Shown one piece after another: positions 45,240 to 58,021 of a stretch of DNA of 64,000 nt (the stretch's first letter is position 1; each line of letters starts with the position of its first letter). The notes beneath the pieces were generated by a model. The model made no database searches. It saw nothing but the letters and a program-made list of their open reading frames with translations, and was not told the DNA's origin. Source of the DNA: Hippopus hippopus (lineage: Eukaryota > Mollusca > Bivalvia > Cardiida > Cardiidae). Location: positions 25,429,242 through 25,493,241 of the forward strand of contig OX328112.1 of the NCBI GenBank assembly GCA_946811185.2, in the 5' to 3' direction. A program made the position numbers and the translations under genes.

Positions 45240-47810
45240 AGGTTGACCATACCACAAGAATACAGGTCGTGACTCGAGGGTTCATGTATACATGGCTATT
45301 TGGTTGACTTTAAAGTCCATTTGATTGGTATAAAAACTAACATTTGGCTCAAAATCATCTATCGAAATTTTTTTTTGTGGGAATTTCTGTATACCTGTTT
45401 GATTATTTTACAAAAACCATGAAAGAAAAATCACTTGAAGAATTCATAACTTTATTTAAATGATTTTGTCCATTAAACTCAATGTTAATTTTGACATCTG
45501 AAAAAGGTGGAGAGAGTGCAACAATTTGAACAGCATACTATCCCATGGTCAATTTGAAAACATTTACTCATGAGGCTAAGCATATTGAAAAACTAGGTTC
45601 ACAATAACTTACCCTTACACAGACGCATTTTCAATTGTTTGAATACAGCTAGTTTCATGAAATATTCCTTGAAAAACCGAAACTGACCTAAAGAGGTAAA
45701 CTTTAATTCTTTCTTTTCTTTTGGGAATGATATTATCAGTTGTCTAAATCATGGATAATTTGCATCGCATCTTTTCGGTTAGGAAGATTGATAAAATTGC
45801 TATCTGTTTAATGGTAGAAGAATTTATAAAAGGTATACAGTATAGTACATATCATCGAGTGCCCTTATTCTGTGAGCGTCCTTGAACCGGTGATTTTTTG
45901 TTTACATCTCATAAAGCACGTATGTAGTATGATGACGTCACACGATATTTCTGCTCGTAACCCTTACCAATAATCGAACGTTTTATTGCCCTTGAATTCC
46001 AGACAAATACTTTTAAAAATCAATCAATCATCTCATTTAAAAAAAAAATTACATCATTTTTCTTATATCTTAATAGTGTTCCTTCACAAAAAATGCAAAG
46101 ATCTACGACTTTATGCTATAAATACTACTGAGTTACCGGAATTAGGTCACGCCATGTTTGCTCAAGAAGGCCAATGGCATGTTTGTTTATTTATGCACAT
46201 TGAACATGGAAATTGCTATCTAAGTTAATCTTTTTCATGAAAGTCATCAGAAATGATTTTTTTATGTTGGCAAGTAATTTCTAGCTCATGTTCCTGTCTG
46301 AATTCCTCATTTCATCATGTTGTTTCCTTATCATCACGGAATACGGACACTCGAGGCTACTAAAATAATTCAATTTCTGTGGCCTCAAGAGTGATTATTG
46401 TAAAACATGAGATTAACATGTTTGTTTTTATTGTTATGCTATTTGTGTGCATGAAGTTACTACTGAATCTAAATATGAATAAAATTACCACAAAAACACA
46501 TGGTTTTACCATGATTTGTCATTGTTTATGGCTGTTCTCCAACTGTCCTCACTTCCCTGTGGCTAAGACCAAAAAATGCTAAAGTATTACTATAAAGTTA
46601 GATAGTAAAAAGCATGAATTTGAAAACGAAAGTTGTGAAAAATTAGATTTCTGCATGGTTTTTGTAAATACATTGCAACAAAGAAATATTGTGTTGTTGA
46701 TGAAGATGTTCCATTTGAATGCATTTGATCAAAAGGTTAGTTTTTTGTAGACAAACCAAATGGAATATACCAGAATATTGAAAACTGACATCAGACATCC
46801 TTAGGACACCTCTTGCCGAGTTCCATTCGACACTTAAGTTTTTCAGAGCTACATTATTACCTCAGAACAACTCTTTCTCGCACTACTCTGCCATCCATAA
46901 GCAACTGAGTATTTACGGAAACAAACACTTGTCTGTCGCCTTGGTAAACAGCTGGTACTCTATGTTTTCTATGTGACTCCTTGATAAAGAATCAGATACG
47001 GGCGAAAGACCGCCGGATTAGTTACCTCCCCTGATGCAAAAAAAAAAAAAATGTATGGTATCACACCACCGTTTTTTTTAGACCCGGAAAAAAGCGTGAA
47101 ACTCACCATGTTTGTCCGTCTGCTTTACTTTTATTGGCACGCTCACAGCTGCACCCAAAAAACCACGGAGAAGAAAGTTTTTGAACTTTTTTGGTAAGCA
47201 GCATTTCTGTTTTTTTCTCATAATATTTTCTACCGTTTTAAAGACAAAGTACGTCACGTGATTTGCATACAACTAGTTGCACGCAAGTGCTTTAAAAATG
47301 AACGAGACTGAAATTGTGTCGTCTCATGACAGGCACTTGTTTTTTTTATTTTTTAACAAGAAAAAGTTCGCCATGATTTCCTTAAATATAAGACGGCAAA
47401 CTTTGTTAAAAAAGAGCATACATGTGCTCTAGATAAGTAGTTAATTAACGTGTGAGTTACTCTGCAGGACATATCGGGAAAAAAAGAAAAGGTTATTGAT
47501 AATCATTTCTTTACGAACAATGTTGGAGATGAAAACAAGATTACCTCATGCTGGAATTTATGAATGAACGACTGGTCATGGCAAAAGGAACCCCAATTCG
47601 AGGCAATGAATACAAAAGAACAAAAACTCGGAAAGGATTAGCAAGAAATAATATGACATGAAAGGGATTGGAAAAATAACTGGACCGATATCAGCTCTGT
47701 GTATTGCTTTTATTTTGAAGTGAATAGCGTTTTGGAAAAAAAGAGTGAAAAGTTAATTGGCTCTGAAAAACTCAAGCGAGACCATAATGATGATATAGGG
47801 ATGACACAAA
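45240..47810. other. 2.6 kb without recognisable gene or repeat
   Basis: No long or conserved frame on either strand. A family A-like remnant may lie at 47180-47340 (TAAGCAGCATTTCTG, TGCACGCAAGTGCTTT). GACGTCAC appears near 45931. A cluster of GTTACCTCCCCTGATGC at 47021 resembles a motif seen at 21408. Confidence 0.5.
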
Positions 47811-47814
47811 TCAG

Positions 47815-48205
47815 AGTAATCCTTTCAGCGCACTGTCGGCGGAAATAAGAGATTTTGTGGACAGCATAGAGCCATCAAGATCAGGCTGAACGGAACGTAC
47901 AGTCTGATCTTGGATCTATACAATCCGCTTGGTTAGTCAATAAGATAAGTCTATAAGATAACCTTTCTCCTGCCGAAAAAAAAAAATGTTAACGATTACA
48001 CAAAAATATTTTACTAAATGTACGGATATTGGGCTGGGCCAGGGATCTTATATACGATCCCTGGCTGGGCTTATATGATCAAAACTGCCGATAAAGCAGC
48101 GGAGGGTGTAAAGCAAGATCAGATTGCACGTATGTGCAGGCTGATCTTGCTGACACTCTCCGCAAAAGTCGTCCGTGATCGCGAACGGCAAGGTAAGGGT
48201 TAACG
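47815..48205. repeat. Two diverged family B copies
   Basis: Cores AGATCAGGCTGAACGGAACG (47870-47925) and AGATCAGATTGCACGTATGTG (48115-48150) with inverted partners. The second ends GGTAAGGGTTAA. A third core fragment is at 48450-48500. Confidence 0.8.
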
Positions 48206-48533
48206 GTATCAGGGGATGGGATGGGACAAAGTCCATGTGGGTAAATTTCTATGAAAGCGGGCCATTTTTTCAAGGAACAGTTTTCCTGACACCGTTGTCG
48301 GCGCCTAAGAATTTTACAAATGTCGTTATTTTTAACCCCCTCGGAAAATTTGATGTAGTGATAGATTCTAATGTGTAAGTTTTTTTTTTCAAATTCATCT
48401 TTTTTCTTCTGTCAGAACATCTAAAACATCATCTATAACTGTGTAGTTCCAAGATCAGACTGCACAAGACTTGCTGTCCAAGATGGGTCTAAGCTGTCCA
48501 CAAAATCAACTGGGTGATATCATTTAACTCTTT

Positions 48534-48752
48534 ACCAGACAACAATATTTCAGACTGTTCCAAATTGAAAGCATTTGCAGACGACATATTGAAGGCGGCC
48601 CAAATGACGAACTTTGTCCTAGATAGAGTAAAAAACATTCTAGGAAAAGGAGAAAATGCTGGTTAGCAGCATTTTCTCCTTTTCCCACAATGTTTTCAAA
48701 AGCTCTCTTTGTCAGGGTCGTTAAAAGTCAACATTGTGTGATAAAGGGTTGA
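48534..48752 (-). repeat. Family A foldback MITE
   Basis: A reverse copy with core GCTGGTTAGCAGC; right end GTGATAAAGGGTTGA. A second, more eroded reverse copy follows to 48940. Confidence 0.9.
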
Positions 48753-48976
48753 ATCCTTTACCAGACAACATAACTGTGGATCAGTCCATATTGAAAGCAC
48801 TTGCAGACGGCTAGAGGTCGATGTGACTTAAACGATATGAATTGTTTCTAAAAGGGAAGAAAACGTTGTGGGAAAAGGAGAAAATCCTGTTTACTAGCAA
48901 TTTCCTTTTTTTTTTTTCCACACTGTTTTTTGAAAAGCTGAACAGTGTGTGATCGACAGATTTTCCAACCAATATA

Positions 48977-49232
48977 ATGAGCTGCACTTTCGGAAGGGGG
49001 GGGGGGAAATTAATGCAATTTCGTAATGCATTGTATCAAGTAATTCATTGCATTATATGGATCCATTCTGTCATAAATACGACTGTATCACGTGGTGGAA
49101 TATCCCTTAGCCACGCGGACAATTTTATCCATAGCAAAAAAGGTTTGATCCAGGTCAGCCTGGGCGAATTTCGCCGGCTACTATGGGTCGATCCTTTTTT
49201 CAGATGCATTTAACTACATTTTCATAGAGCAT
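48977..49232 (+). repeat. Family C foldback element, diverged
   Basis: GAGCTGCACTTTCGGAAGGG start with a G run, core CAGGTCAGCCTGGGC, end TAGAGCATGAC. It sits immediately beside the next family C copy. Confidence 0.87.
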
Positions 49233-49508
49233 GACTATAAATTGAGCCATGCTCTGTGAAAAGGGGGCTTAATGCATCTGCGAAAAGTTTCGGCCCAGGT
49301 CAGCCTGCGCAGTCCGCGCAGGCTGACCTGGGCCGAAACTTTTCGCTATTGGTCGATTTTCTGTATGTCAAAGGACCACTCTACCTAATGATTAAGTAGG
49401 TAGTTTAAAAAAAATGGATTTTATGGATCCATAAGTATGTGATTGCTTGCTTGGTACAATGAATCACGGAGATGCATTAAGCCCCCTTTTCACAGAGCAT
49501 GATTATCA
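49233..49508 (+). repeat. Family C foldback element, near-perfect core
   Basis: The core stem around GCCCAGGTCAGCCTGCGCAG is perfectly inverted over about 28 bp per arm. The order of the unequal arms is opposite to that of the copies at 23589 and 50667. Confidence 0.93.
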
Positions 49509-49599
49509 TATTTTTACACTAGTAATCAACACCAATTAACAAGCGCTTTCCTCGCAGTAGCGATATCTCCATCATTAGTTTGTTTGTACATTGAGTGTT

Positions 49600-50065
49600 T
49601 GTAACAATTCTGAATAATAACCTCCTGAGGCGAGTATTGAATCCCGGACCTCTATGTCGCAAGGCGAACGCTCTACCACGCCGCTAGAAAAGCTAGCTGT
49701 ATAGCAAGGCAGTATAAGTGTCCCCTTATACAAACACAAGATATACATTTATATCTATCTGTGGGATAGACCAGTATACTACATCCCCCCCTCCCCCACA
49801 ATGTGCAAATTCGTCCACGAACCCTTCAATTACTGTTACTGTATTTCTCAAATAAGTGGGTTATTTACGTTGGGCGCCAATGTAACAGTTCTGACAAATA
49901 ACCTCCTAAGGCGAGTATTGAACCCTGGACCTCCAGGTCCAAGGCGAACTCTCTACCACGTCGCTACAAAAGCTAGCTCTATAGCAAGGCAGTATAAGTG
50001 TCCCCTTTTACAAACAGACGCTATCCATTTATATCTATCTGTGGGATAGACCAGTATACTACATG
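49600..50065 (-). repeat. Tandem pair of tRNA-headed segments
   Basis: A segment with minus-strand GCGGCGTGGTAGAGCGTTCG and GGTCCGGGATTCAATACTCG (A- and B-box-like) plus a GATATAAATGG tail occurs at 49600-49785 and again 280-281 bp later at 49881-50065. The two are about 90% identical by eye. Confidence 0.75.
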
Positions 50066-50467
50066 TTTAAAGCCGTTTTCAACATTAGTTCAGTTATATT
50101 GCAGCAGCCAGTGTACCTATCCATGCTTTTTTTCTTTTTTTTTTTGCCAGTACTGAGCTGAGGATTCATGCTAGCGACCAGTGACCCCTGATTACGTACT
50201 ATTTTCAAATCATCAGTTTTAGACCTTATCGGACTTCAAGCCTCACACTCTTACGCTAGAAGCAGTCAACTTATCCGCGACTTCACTGAGACAGTTCTAG
50301 AATATTGGCAACATTTATTACAGTAGAGCACAACTTTCTATGATTACTTTATCGTTCAGCGAGAGTACATTATTGACCGGAAACAGATGCCTGTCATCTT
50401 GGAAATCGCAGTATGGGGTCTGAAACGATGTCACGTGCTTCCGGTCTGACATAATGTATGGCGTTAT

Positions 50468-50631
50468 TAAGCCTTTACTACACGCCAAGGAAAAAGGGCT
50501 TTTGAATCTTTTGTGGAAAATAAGAAAATGTCAATATTCAACACTTTTCTTATTTTCTAAGAACGTTTTCTACACTGAATTTATTTGCCAATATTAAAGA
50601 GTCTAAAATTCGGTAGTCTGGTAAAGGGTTT
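50468..50631 (+). repeat. Family A element, truncated
   Basis: Core TTTTGTGGAAAATAAGAAAATG with a compensated second arm; right end CTGGTAAAGGGTT. Confidence 0.75.
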
Positions 50632-50666
50632 CCGAATATGTCTGATCAGGGATCATATACACATGT

Positions 50667-50947
50667 ATATATGAGCCATGCTCTGGCAAAAGGGGGGGGG
50701 GAGGCTTAATGCATCTCCGTTATACATGATACCAGCCCAAATCATCACATAATTATGGATCCATAAGAGTCACATTTTTAAATAACCGACTTAATCATGA
50801 GGTAGACTGGTCCTTTGACAAACAGAAAATTGACCAATAACGAAAAGTTTCGGCCCAGGTCAGCCTGCGCGGACTGCGCAGGCTGACCTGGGTCGATACT
50901 TTTTGCAGATGCATTAAGCCCCCTTTTCAAAGAACACAACTCATATA
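50667..50947 (+). repeat. Family C foldback element
   Basis: Full length: ATGAGCCATGCTCTGGCAAA start with a G run, core CAGGTCAGCCTGCGCGGACT. Confidence 0.92.
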
Positions 50948-51044
50948 CATCTATATATACGATCCCTGGTCTGATCGACCTTCTCGCCTAACTCCTCATA
51001 CCTGAATTTCTTCTGTTGTGGGCTTATTTAATCCGTACAGTGAT

Positions 51045-51276
51045 TTAACCCTTACAAAAAAAAAACGAGTTTTAACAATTCCTAGAAAGAAGGCTTTTGA
51101 AAACATTGTCGGAAAAAGAGAAAATACCGATAACCAGCATTTTCTCCTTATTTCAACAATTTGTTTCTACCCTATCAAAGACAAACCACATTATTTGAAT
51201 AAAAATGAATTAGTCCTCTGCAAATGCTTTCAATTTAGACAAGTCCAATGTTTCTTTTGTTTGGTAAAGAGTTAAA
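51045..51276 (+). repeat. Family A foldback MITE
   Basis: A forward copy with variant core ACATTGTCGGAAAAAGAGAA. Confidence 0.86.
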
Positions 51277-51575
51277 ATGTGAGGTAAAAAAAGCAAAGGA
51301 ACTTGGTTTTTTGGCGCACAGGCGCTCTTAAACCTAGTATAAAATACCTACCAAACACGATTCTCATTTGTCTGTATTTGTCATACATCTTTTTCTAAAA
51401 TCAGAATGTAAAAAGTCTTTGCTTTTATCTTGTTCTACAGTGATCTATCTTCGAGCTGGTACACGGGACGGATTACATGGATGAGTATCAAGAACTAATA
51501 AGGTCACCGATTTGAAAACCTTGTCTTGTTGATATACTCTATTAATGTTTTTAATCATATAACTCCTTTGAAGTC

Positions 51576-51796
51576 TTTACCAAACGCAGAATTTTACACT
51601 GGTCTAAATTGAAGTCATTTGCAGACGACAAATTAAATGTTGCACAAATTATGAAATTTGTCTTTGAAAGGATAGAAAACATTGTGGGAAAAGGAGAAAA
51701 TGCTGGTTACCAGTATTTTCTCTTTCACACAATGTTTTGAAAAGTCCTTTTCCTATGGTGATCGTTATAACTCGGGACCGTATGGTGAAGGGTTAA
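51576..51796 (-). repeat. Family A foldback MITE
   Basis: A reverse copy ending GGTGAAGGGTTAA; the second core arm is shortened. Confidence 0.87.
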
Positions 51797-52024
51797 ATGC
51801 CATAACTCAATGAAAGGTTATTTTCTGATTCTTCGCAATGTCAAATTCGGTAAGACAAGTGTTAATTATTATTTTGCTTGGAATAGCCGAATGATCATAA
51901 GTGGTACCGGTATTTATTGTTTCCGAGGGTGTAAAAAAAACCCGGATAATAAAGGTCGTTTGTCCTCGGCAAATCTCGACCTATACATCGAAAAACGGTT
52001 TGTGTAATATTATTCCCCACACTT

Positions 52025-52590
52025 TTGTATTGGTTTGTATAGGAGTTTAACGCCATTTTTAACAGCTTAGGCCATACCATGGTGTTGTCTGCGCATCACC
52101 CATCCCATATACATGGGAAAAGTAGGGCTTACACCGAAGCGGTTATCCTGTAGGGGGCTGTTTTAATAAATGGCCGGTGCATAGGTTACATGCTAGCTGA
52201 TTATGGCTGAATGAATCGCATCTGATAGCGTTTTATTAAGTAAACGTTTATTTTATTTTTAAATTCAAACTAACGGTTGTCGTTTTGAAAAGTAGTCCGG
52301 TTCTGTACCCAGAACGCCCAAACCAGATAGATGTGTATTTGTAGAATGCCATCTAGTGGGAGATAATGCATACCATGCCGGTCATTGAGGTACCCCTGTG
52401 TTTCCTGGCTATCTCACACCAGAACTGACACAACTTTCTTTCCAAAGTCACTGACTACTTTTCTCATTTCTTTAATGCATCAGAGATGAGAGGCGAAAAA
52501 TCGCCGGAAAGAAGGTTCGCCGCAACCAGGTAACGAGCCCGTAGCCTCCAGGTCACGAGTCAGATACGCTAACCATTGAGCTACCCATCC
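52025..52590 (-). repeat. SINE interrupted by repeat L
   Basis: The SINE 3' part (AGGAGTTTAACGCCATTTTTAACAGC) at 52025-52090 and its body and tRNA-like head (52374-52590, minus-strand GGGTAGCTCAATGGTTAGCG) match 41401-41691 once repeat L is removed. Confidence 0.82.
52093..52373 (+). repeat. Repeat L, uninterrupted copy
   Basis: About 280 bp: CCATATACATGGGAAAAGTA ... AATAAATGGCCGGTGCA ... CTAACGGTTGTCGTTTTGAA ... TAGATGTGTATTTGTAGAATG. It serves as the empty-site comparison for the copy at 55160. Confidence 0.88.
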
Positions 52591-52837
52591 GTGCATTCCC
52601 CACACTACCAAATTTGGTAGGGTAAGGGTTCATCATTGTGTTGCTTGTAAATAGCCGAATGATCATTAGTGGTACCGGTATTTATTGTTCCTGGGGGTGA
52701 TAAAAACCGGATAATAAAGGTCGTATGTCATCGGCAAATCTTGTCCTATTGACCATCAAAACAAAACAGGGCAACGTTTGATATAGCTTGGATTTAGCAT
52801 TACATTCTGAAACTTGGCAACCCGGTTCGATCACTGG

Positions 52838-54278
52838 CAGGGGTGTGGAAATCTTGAAATTATCTACTTGTCCATGGACAAGTAAATCTAAAAAATCTAA
52901 TTGTCCGTCAGAGAAGCTTACTTGTCCAAAACAAAACAATTTTAAATGGCACACAAAGACCTAACTGAATGTACCGTAGTTTGTAGATAATGATGTTCTT
53001 TTAACCATTTAAATTTGCTTTGCTTATGTTTTTAATAATAATGATGAAAATAAATCAAGCAAACCTTTACAGGGCTTTTTTTTCCAAAAATTGGGAAGGG
53101 TCCTTAGCACTTCATTTTGGGATATTCAAGCGTGATTTTGGCCAAATTGGGAAAAAGCAGACTGACTTTTAAGGTACATCACTAAAACAAATCAATGGCA
53201 CTGTACATACATACAGTAGATAGAAAGGTGCAACAATTTAATAACTGAAAAAGATTCAACAGTTACACTATAACTGCTCAAACCATGGCTAAATATCTCA
53301 GTGTTTGCAGTTACAGCCCTTTTTAACACTACCGTGGTACACTTATGGGTGCCAGAGTCAATACTTCAGCAGTACTGCTTACCAGCCATCATATGATACA
53401 AGAGAATCATTATCCGTGGAAGTTAAAATGCTAGGCTTGGTTATTGTGTCTGGAGATGTAGAGTTTGCATCATGTGCAGTGATAATAATTGTCTACTTTT
53501 CAGACAACGGAAGATCGGCGATGTCCGACAGACTTGGCACTTCAAATTGAGACTCGGTATGCGGAGATTTGATTACCTGCAGATCGATCTGAAAAGAATT
53601 TGAACGCTTTACGCCGAAAGTAAAAAGGCTGCGCTGGCCTTTATCGTCTACAGCCCTTTTAACAAACTTTTTGTAATGTTTCCCGGTTCTTGACATGTTT
53701 TACTTGGAGACAGCGTGTTTGGTTTTCTTTCAAATACGTTTACTGCAACCGAGTAAGAATGTGTTCCACAGTGTTAAGATAACTTCTTTTGTCAGCTGTA
53801 AGTTTTTGCGAACGACAAAAAAGAATTTGATATTGAATGATACGGAAATGACAACCGCGTCAAGTCTACTTGCGGTGTTATAATGCGCAAAAAATGACCT
53901 CGGTTCGGTTATGGTTGCCTCCATTAAACAAACCAAATGGCGCGAAGAAACCACAACATTTCGGCTGTACTGTAGCGCAATCAAAATCATTAAAAAGCCT
54001 GCGTAGCCCATAAAATCAGAGTCAGCCACGTTTGTTTTTGATTCCAGATATCAGGGAATAGTTTATCATAATTTAATTTAAAAATGTTGTTGTTTACGAA
54101 GTGAGACGGAGAGAACATTTCTATTTCACAAGGATAATGTTATATAATACAGATCTTTATTTTCAATTTCCTCCTCATTTTCTACTTGTCCGCGGACGAG
54201 TAGATTGCAAAAAGCCACTTGTCCGACGTCAAATTTACCCGAGTCGGACGAGTCGGACGTAGGATTTCCGCACCCCTG
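52838..54278. mobile_element. hAT-like non-autonomous transposon, 1.44 kb
   Basis: Terminal inverted repeats CAGGGGTGTGGAAATC and GATTTCCGCACCCCTG. ACTGG is repeated just outside both ends (52833-52837, 54279-54283). Subterminal hairpins TACTTGTCCATGGACAAGTA and CTACTTGTCCGCGGACGAGTAG. CAGGGGT-type ends are common in hAT elements, which normally make 8-bp duplications, so the 5-bp one is a doubt. The interior frames (up to 99 residues) match no known transposase. Confidence 0.82.
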
Positions 54279-54396
54279 ACTGGTCAAGTGGGAGTGTCCT
54301 TGGGCAAGGGACGACAAGGTCCTAGCCTAGTAATAGTGAGTAGAAAACCAACATGAATGAGAATAATTTTTACGTTGGTTTTTGTTTGTGCACATT

Positions 54397-54603
54397 TTAA
54401 CCCTTAGGCTGCTAAGCGCGACTCACTAACCTTTGCGGACAGTGTAGATCCAAGATCAGACTGCACAGAACGTGCAATCTGATCTTGGATCTACACTATC
54501 CGATAAGGAGATGTTTTTCTTCTAAAACAAGTTTGAAACGACATTATTCGGGTTTTTTTCTACCGGCTTAAAAGTTTTATTTATCGAGCATGATATGGGT
54601 CAA
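54397..54603 (+). repeat. Family B foldback MITE
   Basis: A forward copy, TTAACCCTTAGGCTGC start, core perfect except one base, right end eroded (GAGCATGATATGGG). Confidence 0.9.
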
Positions 54604-54734
54604 GAGGCTGCCAGTTTATACTCTTGCACAGGCGTCTGACGCCCTCTCTTCATGTGTACTCAGAATTGTCCTGGGCAAGGTCCGAGCGCACGTCTGACCT
54701 ATTTTTTAACAGTGATGTATTCCGAGGACTACTT

Positions 54735-54910
54735 TTCACCAACCATTCTTGTTAACATTCTTAGTTCTACATTCTACAGAATTCTTTAACGTTCAAAGAA
54801 ACGCAATCTCTGATTGGCTGTTTAAACCGAATGGTTTAGCCAATCAGAAATCGGGTTACTTTGTCAGTCTAGAAAAAGACCCAGACTGCGAGTTAGAATC
54901 GTTTGTAATT
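54735..54910. repeat. Family I foldback
   Basis: TTCACCAACCATTCTT, then GATTGGCTGTTTAAACC and GGTTTAGCCAATCAGAAA as inverted arms. Confidence 0.75.
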
Positions 54911-57807
54911 ACGGGCCCTGGACATTTTTAGGGCGATCTGAGGTGCTTTATTTTGAACTTGGGAGTGACAGTTCAGTAAATGTAAATAAATGAAAAGTAA
55001 ATACTGTTCACTTTATGCCACGATCACGTGGTCTCAACAGCATACGTGCGTATAGGCAGGTAGTCGCCGGCCTTGTAACAATATTTAATCCAGGGGAGAA
55101 TTTTGCCGTCGCTGCGCATGTCATACATATTTTTCGAAGATTCGACCTGTCTGCTAAGACGCATCACCTATCCCATATACATGGGAAAAGTAGGGCTCAA
55201 TACCGAAGCTATTACCCAAGTCTGTAGGGGGTTGTTTTAATAAATGGCCGGTGCACAGGTTACATGCTAGCTGATCATAGCTGAATGAATCGCACCAGGA
55301 AGCGTTTTATTGAGTAAACGTTTATTTTATTTTGAAATTCAAACTAACGGTTGTCGTTTTGAAAAGTAGTCTGGTTCTGTACCCAGAATTAGACCATGAG
55401 CCACCAATAGACCCCCCTCCCCCAACAGGGGGGATCTTCGGCACTATTTTTTCCTGAAACCCCAAGGTCTCCTGAGCACTTTGTCAAAGTCTGCCACCTG
55501 GCGGGTGGTGCTTTTGCGAGTTATAGCGGTCAAAGGTCATTAAGTGCACAATTGCATATGAGATATCAATGAATAGCAGTTCAGGTTAAATTTTCATTTT
55601 ATTTTCTACATTTAATATGTCAGAAACATGTTCAGGTGGTTTTATACACTCCTATCTTTAGTCAAAACAGCTGTTTTACATAAATAGAAGCAATTCTGTT
55701 TGAATCAAAGTACTGAGAGAACTGTTCTTGGCCACGTTTGTGAGTGTAAAATGGCTGGTACCCGAAATCATATTCATATCATACGAAATCATCAATTGTG
55801 ATCTTAGTGATACAGAATAGATTCCATGACAAACACTGTGTCTTACCAATATAATTTATCCTATCTATAAGCTGTGTCAGCGAAGGAAATCAGAGTATTA
55901 ATAGTTACAAATGTTGAGTTTTTTTTTTAAAATCTTACGCTATTTGCTGGAATTAAAGATATTTCTTGCTGTTGACCCATAAGAACTCATTGACGTCAGG
56001 ATTGCATTTATCGCTTCTATAATCAACAGTAATTTGCCACATTGATTGATATTGTATTAAACTCATAAATAAAGTTGTTTAGATCTTTTTCTCCATAGAG
56101 TTCGAGACTAATATGAAGTTGCCTTTCATTGAAATGATAACAATGATGTTTACAAAAGATCATTCCATGCTATATGAAAATCTATCCACTATCACCCAAT
56201 TTGACCACATTCATGAAGTCAACATTGTTATCATCTTTCTCATTGCTTGGTTAGAATATATTTCAATATGTTAACTACCGGTAAATCATTGCTATGATTT
56301 ATACTCTATATTATTCTATACACGTACTGCATTGCATGTCTATGACATGGGGAAGTACCCAGTAAACATTGTGAAAATTCAATAGCATTTCAAAATTCAA
56401 AATGTACGCAAAGTGGGCATGCATAAAACCATTCTTGAAACACTCTAGATTTGTTATTCTCTAAATGATTCCAAGGTAGTATTTCGCAAAACAGAATCTA
56501 CTTTTGTCGAACTACAGAGACTTCCCTTCACAGCATAGACTTTGCGAATGAGAAATCATGTCAGAAAAGAAGAAACTGTCTCCCCATTAGATCACTGATC
56601 ATTTCTTGCTACAGATGGGCAATTATTGGTGCATCACTTATATGGAACAGCACAGTAAAATGAAATCTATCATTTCTATTATGGGAAACAAAATCCTGGA
56701 AATAACAATAAGCCCATGATCGTGATACCAAATGCAAAAAAAAATTGTTCATCTGTTCATGCACACTAATACAGTTATGCTGATATTGGATGAGGTGGAG
56801 CTAAGCATGGTCTAAGTATATTGCAGCAGGCATTTTCTTTTTTACATATGACAGGTACCTTTATATACATGTTTGATAGAAAGAGAGAAAAACAAAAGTC
56901 ATGCATAGGCCTTTTGCCCATAGCAAAAAAAAGGAGAGTCACTAATCATCTATCAAACAAGATAAATGATAACTGGCCAGCTAAATTATCAAAAAAGCTT
57001 CTGTCTCTCTTAAATGTGTACAACATCAAAATACACAGATTATAAATCACTAGAATACAGTGTAATTGAGTAAAAGAAGACACAGCCTTGAAGCTATGCA
57101 GGCAGAAAACAAGAAGTTATAACATACGTAAGAACAAGATAATCTGAGCAATCAAAGGATTGCCATGTGAATGATGATAATTTGCATGACCTTTACACCA
57201 AAAAGTATGTTAATGACAAAAACATTAACAGTACATGGTAAAACACAAATGACCTTCATTTCAAAGATAACATAAAAGGGAAACAAAATAAATAAAAGAA
57301 TAAGGAAAAAAACAGGGCTCTTCATTGCATAGTTTAAGACTTAAGTATATTATATCGAACCCAGTGCAAGTCGTTTCCAACATTTAAAACTTAGTCATGG
57401 CACGATGCTTCAAATTATTTCCTTGTTTCTTAATGCCAACCAGTTAACCTGACATAATCCTGAACAGGTAAGAATGGAAAAACGACAACCAAAGTTTTCA
57501 TAACAAAAACATAAAGCCAAAGACATGGCGGGTAGGCATGAGAATGATGATGGTGAAGGTTTTACTGAGCAAATACAAGCATGAATGAGCTCTCATTCAC
57601 TATAACACTATGGTCCTCTGTAAATTAATACTGACCAACAGTGTGAGATAACAGGTGCATCTGCCCTATAGAAATATCAAATCGGAATGGGGAATTAAAT
57701 TCATCTTGGTAACTCACATTGCTAGTAAATCACCTGATAGCTTAATTGATGTGTGTAAAATGTGAAACAAGATTAACTACGAATAATACAACTCTGGTTT
57801 TGGGCAG

Positions 57808-58021
57808 TTAACTCTTTCCACACCAAATATTGAATGCTCACCTCTTTCGATGCCTGGAAATAAGCTTCACTGAAACTCAGTAAGAGTTTTATCATATTAG
57901 GCTTGACCAAACAAGCAGACGACGGAGTTCCAAGATCAGACTGCAAGTTTTGTGCAGTCTCATCTTGATCTATATCGTCCGCAAAGGCCACTGTTTTCGC
58001 CTATAGTACTGAAAGGGTTAA
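57808..58021 (+). repeat. Family B foldback MITE, subfamily B2
   Basis: TTAA at both ends, core AGATCAGACTGCAAGTTTTGTG, end ACTGAAAGGGTTAA. It is nested in the 3.6-kb element. Confidence 0.9.

Noticed and set aside
57773..57991. Frame with DDIDQDETAQNLQSDL as a conserved protein
   Set aside because: The residues come from the family B core and recur at other family B copies (for example 63707-63931).
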